Assembly (NCBI RefSeq): GCF_000012725.1
Contig: NC_007406.1
Coordinates: 2,818,001 to 2,882,000 of the forward strand
Length of the DNA: 64,000 nucleotides
Source: Nitrobacter winogradskyi Nb-255
GTDB lineage: Bacteria; Pseudomonadota; Alphaproteobacteria; Rhizobiales; Xanthobacteraceae
Reading direction: 5' to 3'
Below the pieces are notes generated by a model. That model was not told the origin of the DNA and ran no database searches. It saw only the letters and a list, made by a program, of their open reading frames with translations. This document shows positions 36,002-45,132 of the stretch, one piece after another. Position numbers and translations under genes: made by a program. Each line of letters opens with the position of its first letter. Positions within the stretch are counted from its first letter, which is position 1.

Positions 36002-36942
36002 TGGTCGCAGCCGCCGGGCACGTCAGGCAGGAAATCGAAGCCGTCAGACGTGCCGATGGTGAAAGCCGCACGCTGGCGGCGTCGCTGCCGCGTCTGGTGC
36101 TGGAAGCCCGGCGCATCGCCGCCAACGTCATTCATGGCCTGCATGGCCGCCGCCGTCCTGGCCCCGGCGAAAGCTTCTGGCAATACCGGCGATTCGTGTC
36201 CGGGGAGCCGTCGCAGAACGTCGACTGGCGCCGCTCCGCGCGCGACGATCATCTCTACGTCCGCGAGCACGAGTGGGAGGCCGCGCACACCGTCTGGATC
36301 TGGCCCGACCGCTCGGCGTCGATGGCCTTCGCCTCCCGACATGCGCGCGACAGCAAGCTCGAGCGCGCCCTGATCGTGACGTTCGCACTGGCCGAATTGC
36401 TGGTTGCCGGCGGTGAACGCGTCGGCGTTCCCGGACTGGTCAATCCGACCGCGAGCCGCGACGTCATCGACAGGATCGCCCAGGCGATGCTTCATGACGA
36501 TCGCGCCCGCGCCAGTCTGCCGCCCTCGTTCGTGCCATCGGCCCGGTCGGAGATCGTACTGCTGTCGGACTTCTGGTCGCCGGTCGCCGATATCCGGACC
36601 ATGCTGGCCGGGCTGTCGGCTTCAGGCGCGCACGGCACGCTCTTACAGGTCGTCGATCCCGCCGAGGAGACGTTCCCCTATTCGGGACGCGTCGAATTCG
36701 TCGACCCCGAGGACGGCCGGGTCATCACCGCCGGGCGAGCCGAACGATGGGCCAGCGACTACGTCAGGCGCGTCGCGCTGCACCGCGACCAGATCCGCAC
36801 AGAGACCAAAGCACTCGACTGGCTGTTCTCGACTCACACCACCGACCGGTCCGCCGCCGAACTGCTGTTGTTTCTCCACAGCGGCATGATGGCGAGCCGG
36901 GGAAGCGGCGGCGTCTCGGCCGGAGCGGAGCGCACCGCATGA
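36001..36942 (+). CDS. DUF58 domain-containing protein
   Basis: The 313-residue protein has the DUF58 signature SFWQYRRFVSGEPSQNVDWRRSAR, followed by VREHEWEAAHTVWIWPDRSASM and a VWA-like region (IVLLSDFWSPV). In MoxR clusters such proteins are thought to be partners or substrates of the ATPase. It overlaps moxR at its start and the DUF4159 gene at its end (ATGA), so translational coupling is likely. Confidence 0.9.
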   Translation: MVAAAGHVRQEIEAVRRADGESRTLAASLPRLVLEARRIAANVIHGLHGRRRPGPGESFWQYRRFVSGEPSQNVDWRRSARDDHLYVREHEWEAAHTVWIWPDRSASMAFASRHARDSKLERALIVTFALAELLVAGGERVGVPGLVNPTASRDVIDRIAQAMLHDDRARASLPPSFVPSARSEIVLLSDFWSPVADIRTMLAGLSASGAHGTLLQVVDPAEETFPYSGRVEFVDPEDGRVITAGRAERWASDYVRRVALHRDQIRTETKALDWLFSTHTTDRSAAELLLFLHSGMMASRGSGGVSAGAERTA

Positions 36943-39752
36943 TGCCGGCCCTTCCGCTGTCATTCCTGCAACCGCTGATGCTGCTCGGCCTGCTCAGCCT
37001 GCCGCTGCTATGGTGGCTGCTTCGCGTGATGCCGCCGCGCCCGCGCCGCATCGATTTTCCGCCGACACGGCTGCTGTTCGACATCGCGCCGAAGGAAGAA
37101 ACGCCCTCGCGCACCCCGTGGTGGCTGACGGCCTTGCGGCTTGCTGCGGCGGCGCTGGTGATTCTCGCGGCCGCCGGTCCGGTGTGGAATCCGAAAACCG
37201 GCGCGGCCCGCGGCGCCGCGCCGCTGACGATCCTGCTCGACGATGGCTGGAGCGCGGCATCGAGCTGGGAGACGCGGATCAAGGCGGCGGATGAGCTGAT
37301 CACTGAAGCCGACGGCGACCGGCGGGGCGTCGCCATCGTGCCGTTGTCGGAGCCGGCGCGCGACATCACGCTGATGCCGGCCGGAACCGCGCGCGTGGCG
37401 CTACGCCAGCTCGTGCCGAAACCCTTCGCCGTCGAACGCGTCGCAACGCTGCCGGCGCTCGAACGCTTCCTGAAAGCGACGGGCGACAGCGACATCGCAT
37501 GGCTGTCCGACGGCATCGACAGCGGGCGCGGGGTTGAATTCGTCGACGGACTTCGCAAGGTGATCGGCGATCGTTCGCTGACCGTCGTCGAGGGCGGCGC
37601 GCCGCCCGCCCGCGCGCTGACCGCGGCGGAGAATGCGGCCGCCCGGATGACCGTGAAGGTGCTGCGCGCCGCCGCGAACGGCTCCGATTCCGGGATGGTC
37701 CGGGCGCTCGACCAGAAAGGCGCGCCGATCGGCGAAGCGCCATATGCGTTCGCGCTTCAGGATCGCGAAACCGAAGCCGCGTTCGACCTGCCGCTGGAGT
37801 TGCGCAACGATATCGCCCGGCTGGAGATCGCCGGGGAACGGTCGGCGGGCGCGGTGCAATTGCTCGACAAGCGCTGGCGAAGGCGCGCCATCGGCGTGGT
37901 CAGCGGATCGAGCGCCGAAAGGGCGCAGCCGCTGCTCGCGCCGACCTTCTATTTGAGCCGCGCGCTGGCGCCGTTCGCCGATGTCCGGCTCGACGACAAG
38001 AGCGCCCCGCAGCAGGCCATCACCCAGTTTCTGGATCAGAAGCTGCCGATGATCGTCATGGCCGACGTCGGGGCGCTGTCACCGGAACTGCGCCATCGGA
38101 TCGACGACTGGATCGGCCGTGGCGGCGTGCTGGTGCGGTTCGCGGGACCGCGTTTGGCGCAGGCGGACGACGGCCTGGTCCCGGTCAAATTGCGGCGCGG
38201 CGGCCGCAGCCTCGGCGGCAGCCTGACCTGGGAAAAGCCGCAACATCTCGCCGCCCTGGCCGAGGACGGACCGTTCGCCGGCCTGCCGGTGCCGAATGAC
38301 GTGACCGTCAGCCGGCAGGTGCTCGCCGAACCGGATGCAACGCTGGCGGCGAAGAGCTGGGCGTCGCTGGTCGACGGCACGCCGCTGGTGACCGGCGAGC
38401 GCCGTGGCAAGGGCCTGCTGGTACTGTTCCACATCAGCGCCGACATGCGCTGGTCCGATCTGCCGATGTCCGGCACTTTCGTCGAGATGCTGCGGCGGAT
38501 CGTCGATGCCTCCGGCTACACGGCGAACATCGGCAGGATCGACACGAACACCCGGACGGAAACCGCCGCGCCGCTGCGGACGCTCGATGGTTTCGGCGTT
38601 CTCACGCCGCCGCCCGCCACTGTCAAACCCCTGCCGGTCGATGATCGCGGCCGTGGCACCATCGAGCACCCACCGGGATTCTACGGCCCGGTCGACGCGC
38701 CGATCGCCGTCAACACGCTGGCGGCCACCGACCGGATCGTGCCGCTCGACACGTCGAACCTGACGGCGCGGCGGGCGAGTTTCACCAATGCCGAGCCGCA
38801 TGATCTGCGCGGCGTCCTGCTGTCCTCGGCGCTCGCATTGTTTCTAGCCGACGCCGTCATCGTGGCGCTGCTCGGCGGCGGCCTGGCCATGCTGCTGCGC
38901 CGACGCGCGGCCCACGCGGCGCTGGCGGTCGCGCTCGCGCTGCCCGCGATCGCGATAGCGCCCTCGCCGTCCCGCGCCGACGCCGCAAGCGACACGTTCG
39001 CGATGAAGGCCGTGGCGCAGACCCGGCTCGCCTATGTCGTGACCGGCGACGCCGGCGTCGACGCCATCGTCAAGGCGGGAATGAGCGGACTGACATTGTT
39101 CCTGGCGCAACGCACAGCGCTTGAAGCCGGCGAGCCGGTCGGCGTCGATCCGGCCCGCGACGAACTGGCGTTCTTCCCGCTGATCTACTGGCCGGTGGTG
39201 CCGGGCGCGCCGAAGCCGCCGCAAAAGGCGCTCGACAGGATCGACGCCTACATGAAGCAGGGCGGCACCATTCTGTTCGACACCCGCGACGCGATCGACG
39301 CGCTGCCGGGGACGGACGGCGAATCCCAAACGCCCGGAATGCAGCAACTGCGCATCATCCTGGCGTCGCTCGACATTCCCGAACTCGAGCCGGTGCCGCA
39401 CGAGCATGTGCTGGCCAAGACGTTCTATCTTCTGCACGGCTTTCCGGGCCGCTTCACCACCGGCCAGACCTGGGTCGAGGCCCTGCCGCGCAGCGAGGAT
39501 GACGAAGCGGCTTCACGGCCGGCACGCGGCGGCGACGGCGTCTCGCCGATCATCATCACCTCGAACGATCTCGCGGGCGCCTGGGCCATGCGTCCCGATG
39601 GCCAGCCAATGCTGCCGCTCTCTCCGGGCAAGCCGCGCCAGCGCGAATTCGCGTTCCGCGCCGGGGTCAACATCGTGATGTACACGCTGACCGGCAACTA
39701 CAAGGCCGATCAGGTTCATGCGCCTGCGCTGATCGAACGGCTGGGACAGTAG
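36939..39752 (+). CDS. DUF4159 domain membrane protein with BatA-like N-terminus
   Basis: The 937-residue protein begins with a BatA-type membrane region (LSFLQPLMLLGLLSLPLLWWLLR; second helix at ALRLAAAALVILAAAGPVWN) and a large exposed VWA-like region. Another membrane segment near residue 630-650 precedes a signal-like stretch (ALAVALALPAIAIAPSPSRADA) and then the DUF4159 domain (PLIYWPVVPG, GGTILFDTRDA, HVLAKTFYLLHGFPGRFT). The ATG at 36939 overlaps the DUF58 stop. The protein is probably part of a MoxR-dependent membrane complex of unknown role. Confidence 0.88.
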   Translation: MMPALPLSFLQPLMLLGLLSLPLLWWLLRVMPPRPRRIDFPPTRLLFDIAPKEETPSRTPWWLTALRLAAAALVILAAAGPVWNPKTGAARGAAPLTILLDDGWSAASSWETRIKAADELITEADGDRRGVAIVPLSEPARDITLMPAGTARVALRQLVPKPFAVERVATLPALERFLKATGDSDIAWLSDGIDSGRGVEFVDGLRKVIGDRSLTVVEGGAPPARALTAAENAAARMTVKVLRAAANGSDSGMVRALDQKGAPIGEAPYAFALQDRETEAAFDLPLELRNDIARLEIAGERSAGAVQLLDKRWRRRAIGVVSGSSAERAQPLLAPTFYLSRALAPFADVRLDDKSAPQQAITQFLDQKLPMIVMADVGALSPELRHRIDDWIGRGGVLVRFAGPRLAQADDGLVPVKLRRGGRSLGGSLTWEKPQHLAALAEDGPFAGLPVPNDVTVSRQVLAEPDATLAAKSWASLVDGTPLVTGERRGKGLLVLFHISADMRWSDLPMSGTFVEMLRRIVDASGYTANIGRIDTNTRTETAAPLRTLDGFGVLTPPPATVKPLPVDDRGRGTIEHPPGFYGPVDAPIAVNTLAATDRIVPLDTSNLTARRASFTNAEPHDLRGVLLSSALALFLADAVIVALLGGGLAMLLRRRAAHAALAVALALPAIAIAPSPSRADAASDTFAMKAVAQTRLAYVVTGDAGVDAIVKAGMSGLTLFLAQRTALEAGEPVGVDPARDELAFFPLIYWPVVPGAPKPPQKALDRIDAYMKQGGTILFDTRDAIDALPGTDGESQTPGMQQLRIILASLDIPELEPVPHEHVLAKTFYLLHGFPGRFTTGQTWVEALPRSEDDEAASRPARGGDGVSPIIITSNDLAGAWAMRPDGQPMLPLSPGKPRQREFAFRAGVNIVMYTLTGNYKADQVHAPALIERLGQ

Positions 39753-39761
39753 GACCGCGGC

Positions 39762-41825
39762 ATGCAGTACGGCATCGCCTTCGCCCCGCTGGTTCCCACG
39801 ATCGTGCTGTGGAGCGCGCTCGCCGCGATCGTCGTGATCACGGTGCTGCTTCTGGTCGGCCGCGCGCGCGGCGCTGCGGTGCGCGTCGCGGCGCTGGCGC
39901 TGATCCTGCTCGCGCTCGCCAATCCGTCGTTCACCCGAGAGGAGCGCGAACCGCTGGCATCGGTGGCCGCCGTCATCGTCGACAAAAGCCCGAGCCAGAA
40001 TTTCGGCGACCGTACCGATCAGGCCGCGAAGGCGCGCGACGCGCTTGTCGACCGCCTCAAGCAGGTCAAGGGACTTGAAGTCCGCATCGTCGATGCGGGC
40101 CAGGCGGACGGCGAGACCGACGGCACTCGGCTGTTCTCGGCGCTTTCCTCGACCCTGTCCGATGTGCCGACCGACCGCGTCGCCGCGGCCTTCCTGATCA
40201 CCGACGGGCGCGTTCACGACATTCCGGACAACGTCGCCGCGCTCGGATTCAAGGCGCCGGTCCATGCCCTGATCACCGGCCATACGAACGAACGCGACCG
40301 CCGCGTCGCGATCGTCGCCGCGCCACGTTTCGGCATCGTCGGCCAGAGCCAGACCGTTACCTACCGGCTCGACGACCAGGGCGTCAGCGGCGAACTCGCG
40401 AAAGTGGTGGTGCGCCGCGACGGCGACGTCATCAGCGAGCGTAGCGTTCTGAGCGGGGAAACCGTGAAGGTCGATGTCGGCATCAAACATGCCGGACAGA
40501 ACATCATCGAGATCGAAGCCTCTCCGCTCGCGAACGAACTGACGCTGGTCAACAATCGCGCCGTGGTGCCGATCGACGGCGTCCGCGACAAGCTGCGGGT
40601 GCTGCTGGTATCGGGCGAGCCGCATTCGGGCGAGCGTACATGGCGCAACCTCTTGAAGTCGGACCCGAGCGTCGATCTGGTGCACTTCACGATTCTGCGT
40701 CCGCCCGAAAAGCAGGATGGTACGCCCATCCACGAACTGTCGCTGATCGCTTTCCCGACGCGTGAGCTGTTTCAGGAGAAGATCAACGAATTTCAGCTCA
40801 TCATCTTCGACCGCTACGCGCGCCAGGGCGTGTTGCCGACCGCCTATTTCGACAGCATCGCCCGTTACGTGCGCGCGGGCGGCGCGGTGCTGGTTTCGGC
40901 CGGCCCGGACTACGCCTCGACCACCAGCATCTGGCGGACGCCGCTGGACGCCGTGCTGCCGGCCGAGCCGGTCGGCGTCACTGAAAAGCCGTTCCACGCC
41001 CGGCTCAGCGAAGCCGGCAAGCGCCATCCCGTCACGCGGGGGCTCGAAGGCTCCGCGAGCGATCCGCCGCGCTGGAGCCGATTTTTCCGCGAAGTCGACA
41101 CCCGCAACGTTGCGGTGCCGCCGGTCATGACCGGAGCCGACGGCCAGCCTTTGCTGTTGCTGTCGCGGTATGACGAAGGCCGGGTGGCGCTGCTTCTGTC
41201 GGATCACATCTGGCTGTGGGCAAGGGGTTTTGAGGGCGGCGGCCCGCATCTCGACCTGCTGCGGCGGATGTCCCACTGGCTGATGAAGCAGCCCGAGCTC
41301 GAGGAAGAAACGCTGCGGCTCGCGGTTCAGGGCAAGGACCTCGTCGTGCAGCGCCAGACCATGGCCGACACCGTCGCTCCGGTCACCGTCACCTCGCCCT
41401 CCGGCAAGACTCGCGAACTGACGCTGGAGGCCGCGGAGCCCGGCTTGTGGAAGGCGGCCTTGGCGGCGGACGAACTCGGATTGTGGCAGGCGACCGACGG
41501 CACGCTGAAAGCCCTGATCAATGTCGGTCCCGCCAATCCGAAGGAGTTTTCCGAGGTCACCTCAACCGTCGGAGGGCTCCGGCCGATCGCGCAGGCCAGC
41601 GGCGGCGACGCCCGACGGATCGCGGATGGCTCGGCCATCAACATTCCACGCATCGTCCCGGTGCACGCCTCCAGCGTGTTTCGCGGCGAAGGCTGGCTGG
41701 GCGTGCGGATGCGCGACGCCAGCGTGGTCCGCGGCGTCGGCGTGCTGCCGGTGTTCACCGGACTGATCGGCCTGTTGCTGCTGCTCGGCGCATTTGCCGC
41801 GACCTGGCTTCGGGAAGGACGCTGA
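39762..41825 (+). CDS. Large membrane protein of the MoxR operon with glutamine amidotransferase-like region
   Basis: The 687-residue protein has two N-terminal transmembrane helices (IVLWSALAAIVVITVLLLVG and AALALILLALANPSF), a long extracytoplasmic region and one C-terminal helix (GLIGLLLLLGAFAATWL). The middle (residues 280-420; LRVLLVSGEPHSGERTWRNL, ARYVRAGGAVLVSAGPDYAS) resembles the class I glutamine amidotransferase-like fold seen in proteins of MoxR operons. No catalytic residues are assigned. It follows the DUF4159 gene by nine bases and ends the operon. Confidence 0.82.
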   Translation: MQYGIAFAPLVPTIVLWSALAAIVVITVLLLVGRARGAAVRVAALALILLALANPSFTREEREPLASVAAVIVDKSPSQNFGDRTDQAAKARDALVDRLKQVKGLEVRIVDAGQADGETDGTRLFSALSSTLSDVPTDRVAAAFLITDGRVHDIPDNVAALGFKAPVHALITGHTNERDRRVAIVAAPRFGIVGQSQTVTYRLDDQGVSGELAKVVVRRDGDVISERSVLSGETVKVDVGIKHAGQNIIEIEASPLANELTLVNNRAVVPIDGVRDKLRVLLVSGEPHSGERTWRNLLKSDPSVDLVHFTILRPPEKQDGTPIHELSLIAFPTRELFQEKINEFQLIIFDRYARQGVLPTAYFDSIARYVRAGGAVLVSAGPDYASTTSIWRTPLDAVLPAEPVGVTEKPFHARLSEAGKRHPVTRGLEGSASDPPRWSRFFREVDTRNVAVPPVMTGADGQPLLLLSRYDEGRVALLLSDHIWLWARGFEGGGPHLDLLRRMSHWLMKQPELEEETLRLAVQGKDLVVQRQTMADTVAPVTVTSPSGKTRELTLEAAEPGLWKAALAADELGLWQATDGTLKALINVGPANPKEFSEVTSTVGGLRPIAQASGGDARRIADGSAINIPRIVPVHASSVFRGEGWLGVRMRDASVVRGVGVLPVFTGLIGLLLLLGAFAATWLREGR

Positions 41826-41911
41826 ACCGATCCGGTCGCGCCATTCCGTTGCATAAAACCCACAGTGCCGATCCGGCGGTTCCTCAATCAGACCGCCGAA
41901 GCATGTCTCCG

Positions 41912-41950
41912 TTGACATCCGGCCGGAACCCAGGCGTTATATTATAACAT
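41912..41950 (+). promoter_or_regulatory. Zur-like operator over a promoter of the DUF2946/TonB receptor operon
   Basis: A perfect -35 TTGACA (41912-41917) is followed by a 17-base near-palindrome GCGTTATATTATAACAT (41934-41950). On the minus strand it reads ATGTTATA-A-TATAACGC, against ATGTTATA-N-TATAACAT for alphaproteobacterial Zur boxes as I recall them. The box would cover the -10 region, as expected for repression when zinc is sufficient. Confidence 0.65.
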
Positions 41951-41995
41951 CCGAGCCGCTGCGGAACGATCCCGCGAGGGCATAGGGCAGATGCA

Positions 41996-42421
41996 ATGAA
42001 GTGGTTCCGATCGAACATCAAACATGGATCGCGGCTAGCGCTGCTCGCGCTCGCGATCCAGTTTGTGCTGTCGTTCGGCCATCATCACGGCGCGGTGGCG
42101 CTCGCGGCGCCCGCCATCGCGATGCAGGCCAGCGACGCCGCCGGGACCGGGACCGACAAGACCCTCGCGACCCACGACAGTGATCCCGCAAATGCATCGG
42201 CCCCGCGACCCGCCGAACCGACGTCAGGCGCAGATCAGGACAGCGATCACTGCGCCGTCTGCGCCGTCCTTGCGCTCGCGCGGACGGTGCTGTTCTCGGT
42301 GCCTCCGGTTCTGCCGCTCCAGGACGCGTATCATGTCCTCTATCTGACCGCCGCGGCCGAATTCAATCACCTCGAATCGCGGCGTGTCGCCTTTCAGCCG
42401 CGCGCCCCTCCTTCGTCCTGA
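41996..42421 (+). CDS. DUF2946-like small protein, probably metal-related
   Basis: The 141-residue protein has an N-terminal hydrophobic segment (LALLALAIQFVLSFGHHHG) with a His triplet, an Ala/Thr/Asp-rich middle and DSDHCAVCAVLALARTVLFS, a His-Cys-x2-Cys pair before a second hydrophobic stretch. This fits DUF2946, a family often found beside TonB receptors and metal genes. Its function is unknown; His and Cys content suggests metal binding. It lies behind a Zur-like box and 126 bases before the TonB-dependent receptor. Confidence 0.78.
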   Translation: MKWFRSNIKHGSRLALLALAIQFVLSFGHHHGAVALAAPAIAMQASDAAGTGTDKTLATHDSDPANASAPRPAEPTSGADQDSDHCAVCAVLALARTVLFSVPPVLPLQDAYHVLYLTAAAEFNHLESRRVAFQPRAPPSS

Positions 42422-42547
42422 CGTCGATCCGGCAAGGGCCGCCGCGCCGCGCGGGGCCTTTGACCGACGAATTTCGCAAGTTGCTTATCGACTTCGACGG
42501 CCCCCGACCGCTGCGAGCGGAGCGTCGGCCGTGTCAGGACCAGCCAG

Positions 42548-44947
42548 ATGCCCTTTTCTTCCAGTCGTTTTCTTGCGATGGCGCGCCTCGGCGCGATGTC
42601 GCTTCCAGCCCTTGCCATGGGAATCCCCGATGACGTTTCCGCCCAGACCGCCCTGCCCGGAATCGTGGTCAACGCGCCCAGTCCGATCGTGCGCCACGCA
42701 CGGCCGGCTCCAACGACACCGGCGCGCACAGCCCGCCGCGGCACGACAAGGCCTTCCGCGCCGCAGCCACCCGAGATAGCCAGCGCACCGCAGCCGGCTT
42801 CCAGCGATCTCCGGGGCACGCTCCCCATCGTGACCGACCAGTTCGCGACCGTGACCGTGGTGACGAATGAAGAGATTCGCCGCAACGGAGCCGCGACGCT
42901 GGGCGACCTGCTTAATGACAAGCCCGGCATCACCGGCTCCTCCTATGCACCCGGCGCATCGAGCCGGCCCATCATCCGCGGCCTCGACGTCAATCGCGTC
43001 GGCATCGTGGAGAACGGCATCGGAAGCAATGGGGCCTCCGATCTCGGCGAGGACCACTTCGTGCCGATCGATCCGCTTTCGACCAATCAGGTCGAGGTGA
43101 TCCGCGGCCCGGCGGCGCTGCGTTACGGGTCGACGGCCATCGGCGGCGTGGTCAGCGCCAGCAACAATCGCATACCGGAGCAAATGCCGTGCGGTCCGAC
43201 GCCGTGGCAGGCTTACGGTTTCGGGGTCAAGCCTCCGGTCACCGCCAATGGCTGCCTCAATGCCGAGACCCGCTCGGCGCTTTCATCCGTCAACAACGGT
43301 CTCGAAGGCGCCGTGCTGATCGACGCCGGCGCCGACAACGTGGCGGTTCACGCCGACGCTTATGGCCGCCGCGCCGACGACTACGCGATTCCCGGCGGCC
43401 GCTACCAGGCCAATACCTCGAACCGCAGCATGGGCGCATCCGTCGGAGCGTCATACCTGTTCGACGGCGGCTTCATCGGCGCGTCCATCGCTCACAACAA
43501 CGTCCTCTACCATATCCCCGGCGATCACGGCGCCGACTTCAAGGAGCGTATCGACGGCCGCCAGAACCGCGTGACCGTCAAGGGAGAATATCGCCCCGAT
43601 TCCGCGCTGATCGACGCCGTCCGCATCTGGCTCGGCGCCGTGGACTACAGGCACCACGAACGCGGACTGGAGGACGCCCACGATCTGTCCAGCGACGGCA
43701 TCCATCAGACCTTCACCGACCGCTCGCAGGAAGGCCGGCTCGAGGTCCAGCTCGCGCCGTACATGCTCGGTGCCATCCCCGTCACCACCGCGATCGGCAT
43801 TCAGGGCGGACATCAGGATCTCACGGCGAGCAGTCCAGAGAACGCGGGGGCGCTCTACAACGGACTGTTTGCGCCGAACTCGAACTCCCGGATCGGAACC
43901 TACATCTTCAACGAGTTTCAGCTCGCGCCCACGACGCGCGCGCAAATCGCCGGTCGCGTGGAGCATGTGTGGCTGAACGGCACGATGCCGGACTTTCCGG
44001 CCAGTTTCATGCCGGACGGGTCGGCGCAGCTGCCGATCGCGCGCGATCTCTCCTTCACGCCGGCCAGCGCCAGCGTCGGCCTGCTGCAGGATCTGCCGGG
44101 TGACCTTGTCGCCAGCGTCACCGGCCAGTTTGTCCAGCGCGCGCCGAAGCCGGCGGAGCTGTTCTCCCGCGGCATCCATCACGCCACCACCACTTTCGAC
44201 ATCGGCAATCCGAACCTGAAGATCGAGACCGCGCAATCGGTCGAAGTGGGTCTGCGGCGCGCCAAGGGCCCGCTCCGCTTCGAGGCGACGGGCTACTACA
44301 CGCGTTTCAACAACTTCATCTACCGGCGCCTGACCGGCGCATTCTGCGACGACGACTTCGCCTCGTGCCACACCCACGATCATCACGATCACGACGATCA
44401 TGACGACCACGATCATGATGATCACGACGACCACGGCCACGACGACGCGCACGGCCACGGACACCACCTCAACCAGGCGGTTTACAGCCAGCGTGACGCC
44501 ACGTTCCGCGGCGGCGAATTGCAGTTTCAGTACGACGCGATTCCGTTGTGGAACGGCATGTTCGGCATCGAGGGGCAGTACGACATCGTCCGCGCGACTT
44601 TCACGGACGGCACCAACGTGCCGCGGATTCCGCCGCAGCGCCTGGGCGGAGGTTTCTTCTACCGCGACGCCAACTGGCTCGCCCGCATCAACCTGCTCCA
44701 TGCCTTCGCGCAGAACAACGTGAGCGATGTCGAGACGCCCACCCCCGGTTACAACCGGCTGCGGGCCGAGATCAGCTATACGACCATGCTGCCCGGAAAC
44801 CACTGGCTGGGCGGACAAGCGGTGACCGTCGGTCTCGTCGGGGACAACCTGCTGAACGAGCAGATCCGCAACGCCGCCGCCTACAATAAGGACCAGGTGT
44901 TGCTGCCGGGGCTGAACGTGCGGCTGTTCGCGAATGTGAAGTATTGA
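42548..44947 (+). CDS. TonB-dependent outer-membrane receptor, probably for zinc
   Basis: The 799-residue protein has a signal peptide (to about residue 33), a Pro/Ala linker, the TonB plug (ATVTVVTNEEIRRNGAATLG, NRVGIVENGIGSNGASDLGE, VEVIRGPAALRYGSTAIGG) and a 22-strand-type barrel ending in LNVRLFANVKY. Residues 610-640 form an extracellular loop almost wholly of His and Asp (HDHHDHDDHDDHDHDD) between SCHTHD and HGHGHHLNQ. ZnuD-type zinc receptors have similar loops. The upstream Zur-like box supports zinc as substrate. Confidence 0.9.
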   Translation: MPFSSSRFLAMARLGAMSLPALAMGIPDDVSAQTALPGIVVNAPSPIVRHARPAPTTPARTARRGTTRPSAPQPPEIASAPQPASSDLRGTLPIVTDQFATVTVVTNEEIRRNGAATLGDLLNDKPGITGSSYAPGASSRPIIRGLDVNRVGIVENGIGSNGASDLGEDHFVPIDPLSTNQVEVIRGPAALRYGSTAIGGVVSASNNRIPEQMPCGPTPWQAYGFGVKPPVTANGCLNAETRSALSSVNNGLEGAVLIDAGADNVAVHADAYGRRADDYAIPGGRYQANTSNRSMGASVGASYLFDGGFIGASIAHNNVLYHIPGDHGADFKERIDGRQNRVTVKGEYRPDSALIDAVRIWLGAVDYRHHERGLEDAHDLSSDGIHQTFTDRSQEGRLEVQLAPYMLGAIPVTTAIGIQGGHQDLTASSPENAGALYNGLFAPNSNSRIGTYIFNEFQLAPTTRAQIAGRVEHVWLNGTMPDFPASFMPDGSAQLPIARDLSFTPASASVGLLQDLPGDLVASVTGQFVQRAPKPAELFSRGIHHATTTFDIGNPNLKIETAQSVEVGLRRAKGPLRFEATGYYTRFNNFIYRRLTGAFCDDDFASCHTHDHHDHDDHDDHDHDDHDDHGHDDAHGHGHHLNQAVYSQRDATFRGGELQFQYDAIPLWNGMFGIEGQYDIVRATFTDGTNVPRIPPQRLGGGFFYRDANWLARINLLHAFAQNNVSDVETPTPGYNRLRAEISYTTMLPGNHWLGGQAVTVGLVGDNLLNEQIRNAAAYNKDQVLLPGLNVRLFANVKY

Positions 44948-44956
44948 ATCCGTCCC

Positions 44957-44986
44957 GGTGATGCCCGGCTTATGCCGGGCATCACC
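44957..44986 (+). terminator. Family C hairpin after the TonB receptor gene
   Basis: GGTGATGCCCGGC and GCCGGGCATCACC form a perfect 13-bp stem around TTAT, ten bases after the receptor stop. It is a single family C hairpin without a T-run, and may act as a terminator or mRNA-end stabiliser. Confidence 0.5.
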
Positions 44987-45008
44987 GCAACATCAAACGG
45001 CGGATTGC

Positions 45009-45112
45009 CTAGAGCCTTTTCGCTTCTGATGTAATAAGAAGCGAGGCTCTATATTGTTGTTTTGACGCGTTTCTTCACGCGAATAGGTCATCCACTTCGC
45101 TTGAAAACGCTC
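45009..45112 (+). repeat. Family A repeat
   Basis: CTAGAGCCTTTTCGCTTCTG with its inverse AGAAGCGAGGCTCTA forms a hairpin. The core TTTTGACGCGTTTCTTCACG to CACTTCGCTTGAAAACGCTC follows. It lies between the TonB receptor and a GNAT gene. Confidence 0.85.
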
Positions 45113-45132
45113 AAAAGCAAAAAGCATCGATC

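Noticed and set aside
43451..44818. 455-codon minus-strand frame opposite the TonB receptor
   Set aside because: It is antisense; its Val/Met/Ile run is only the complement of the His/Asp codon repeat.
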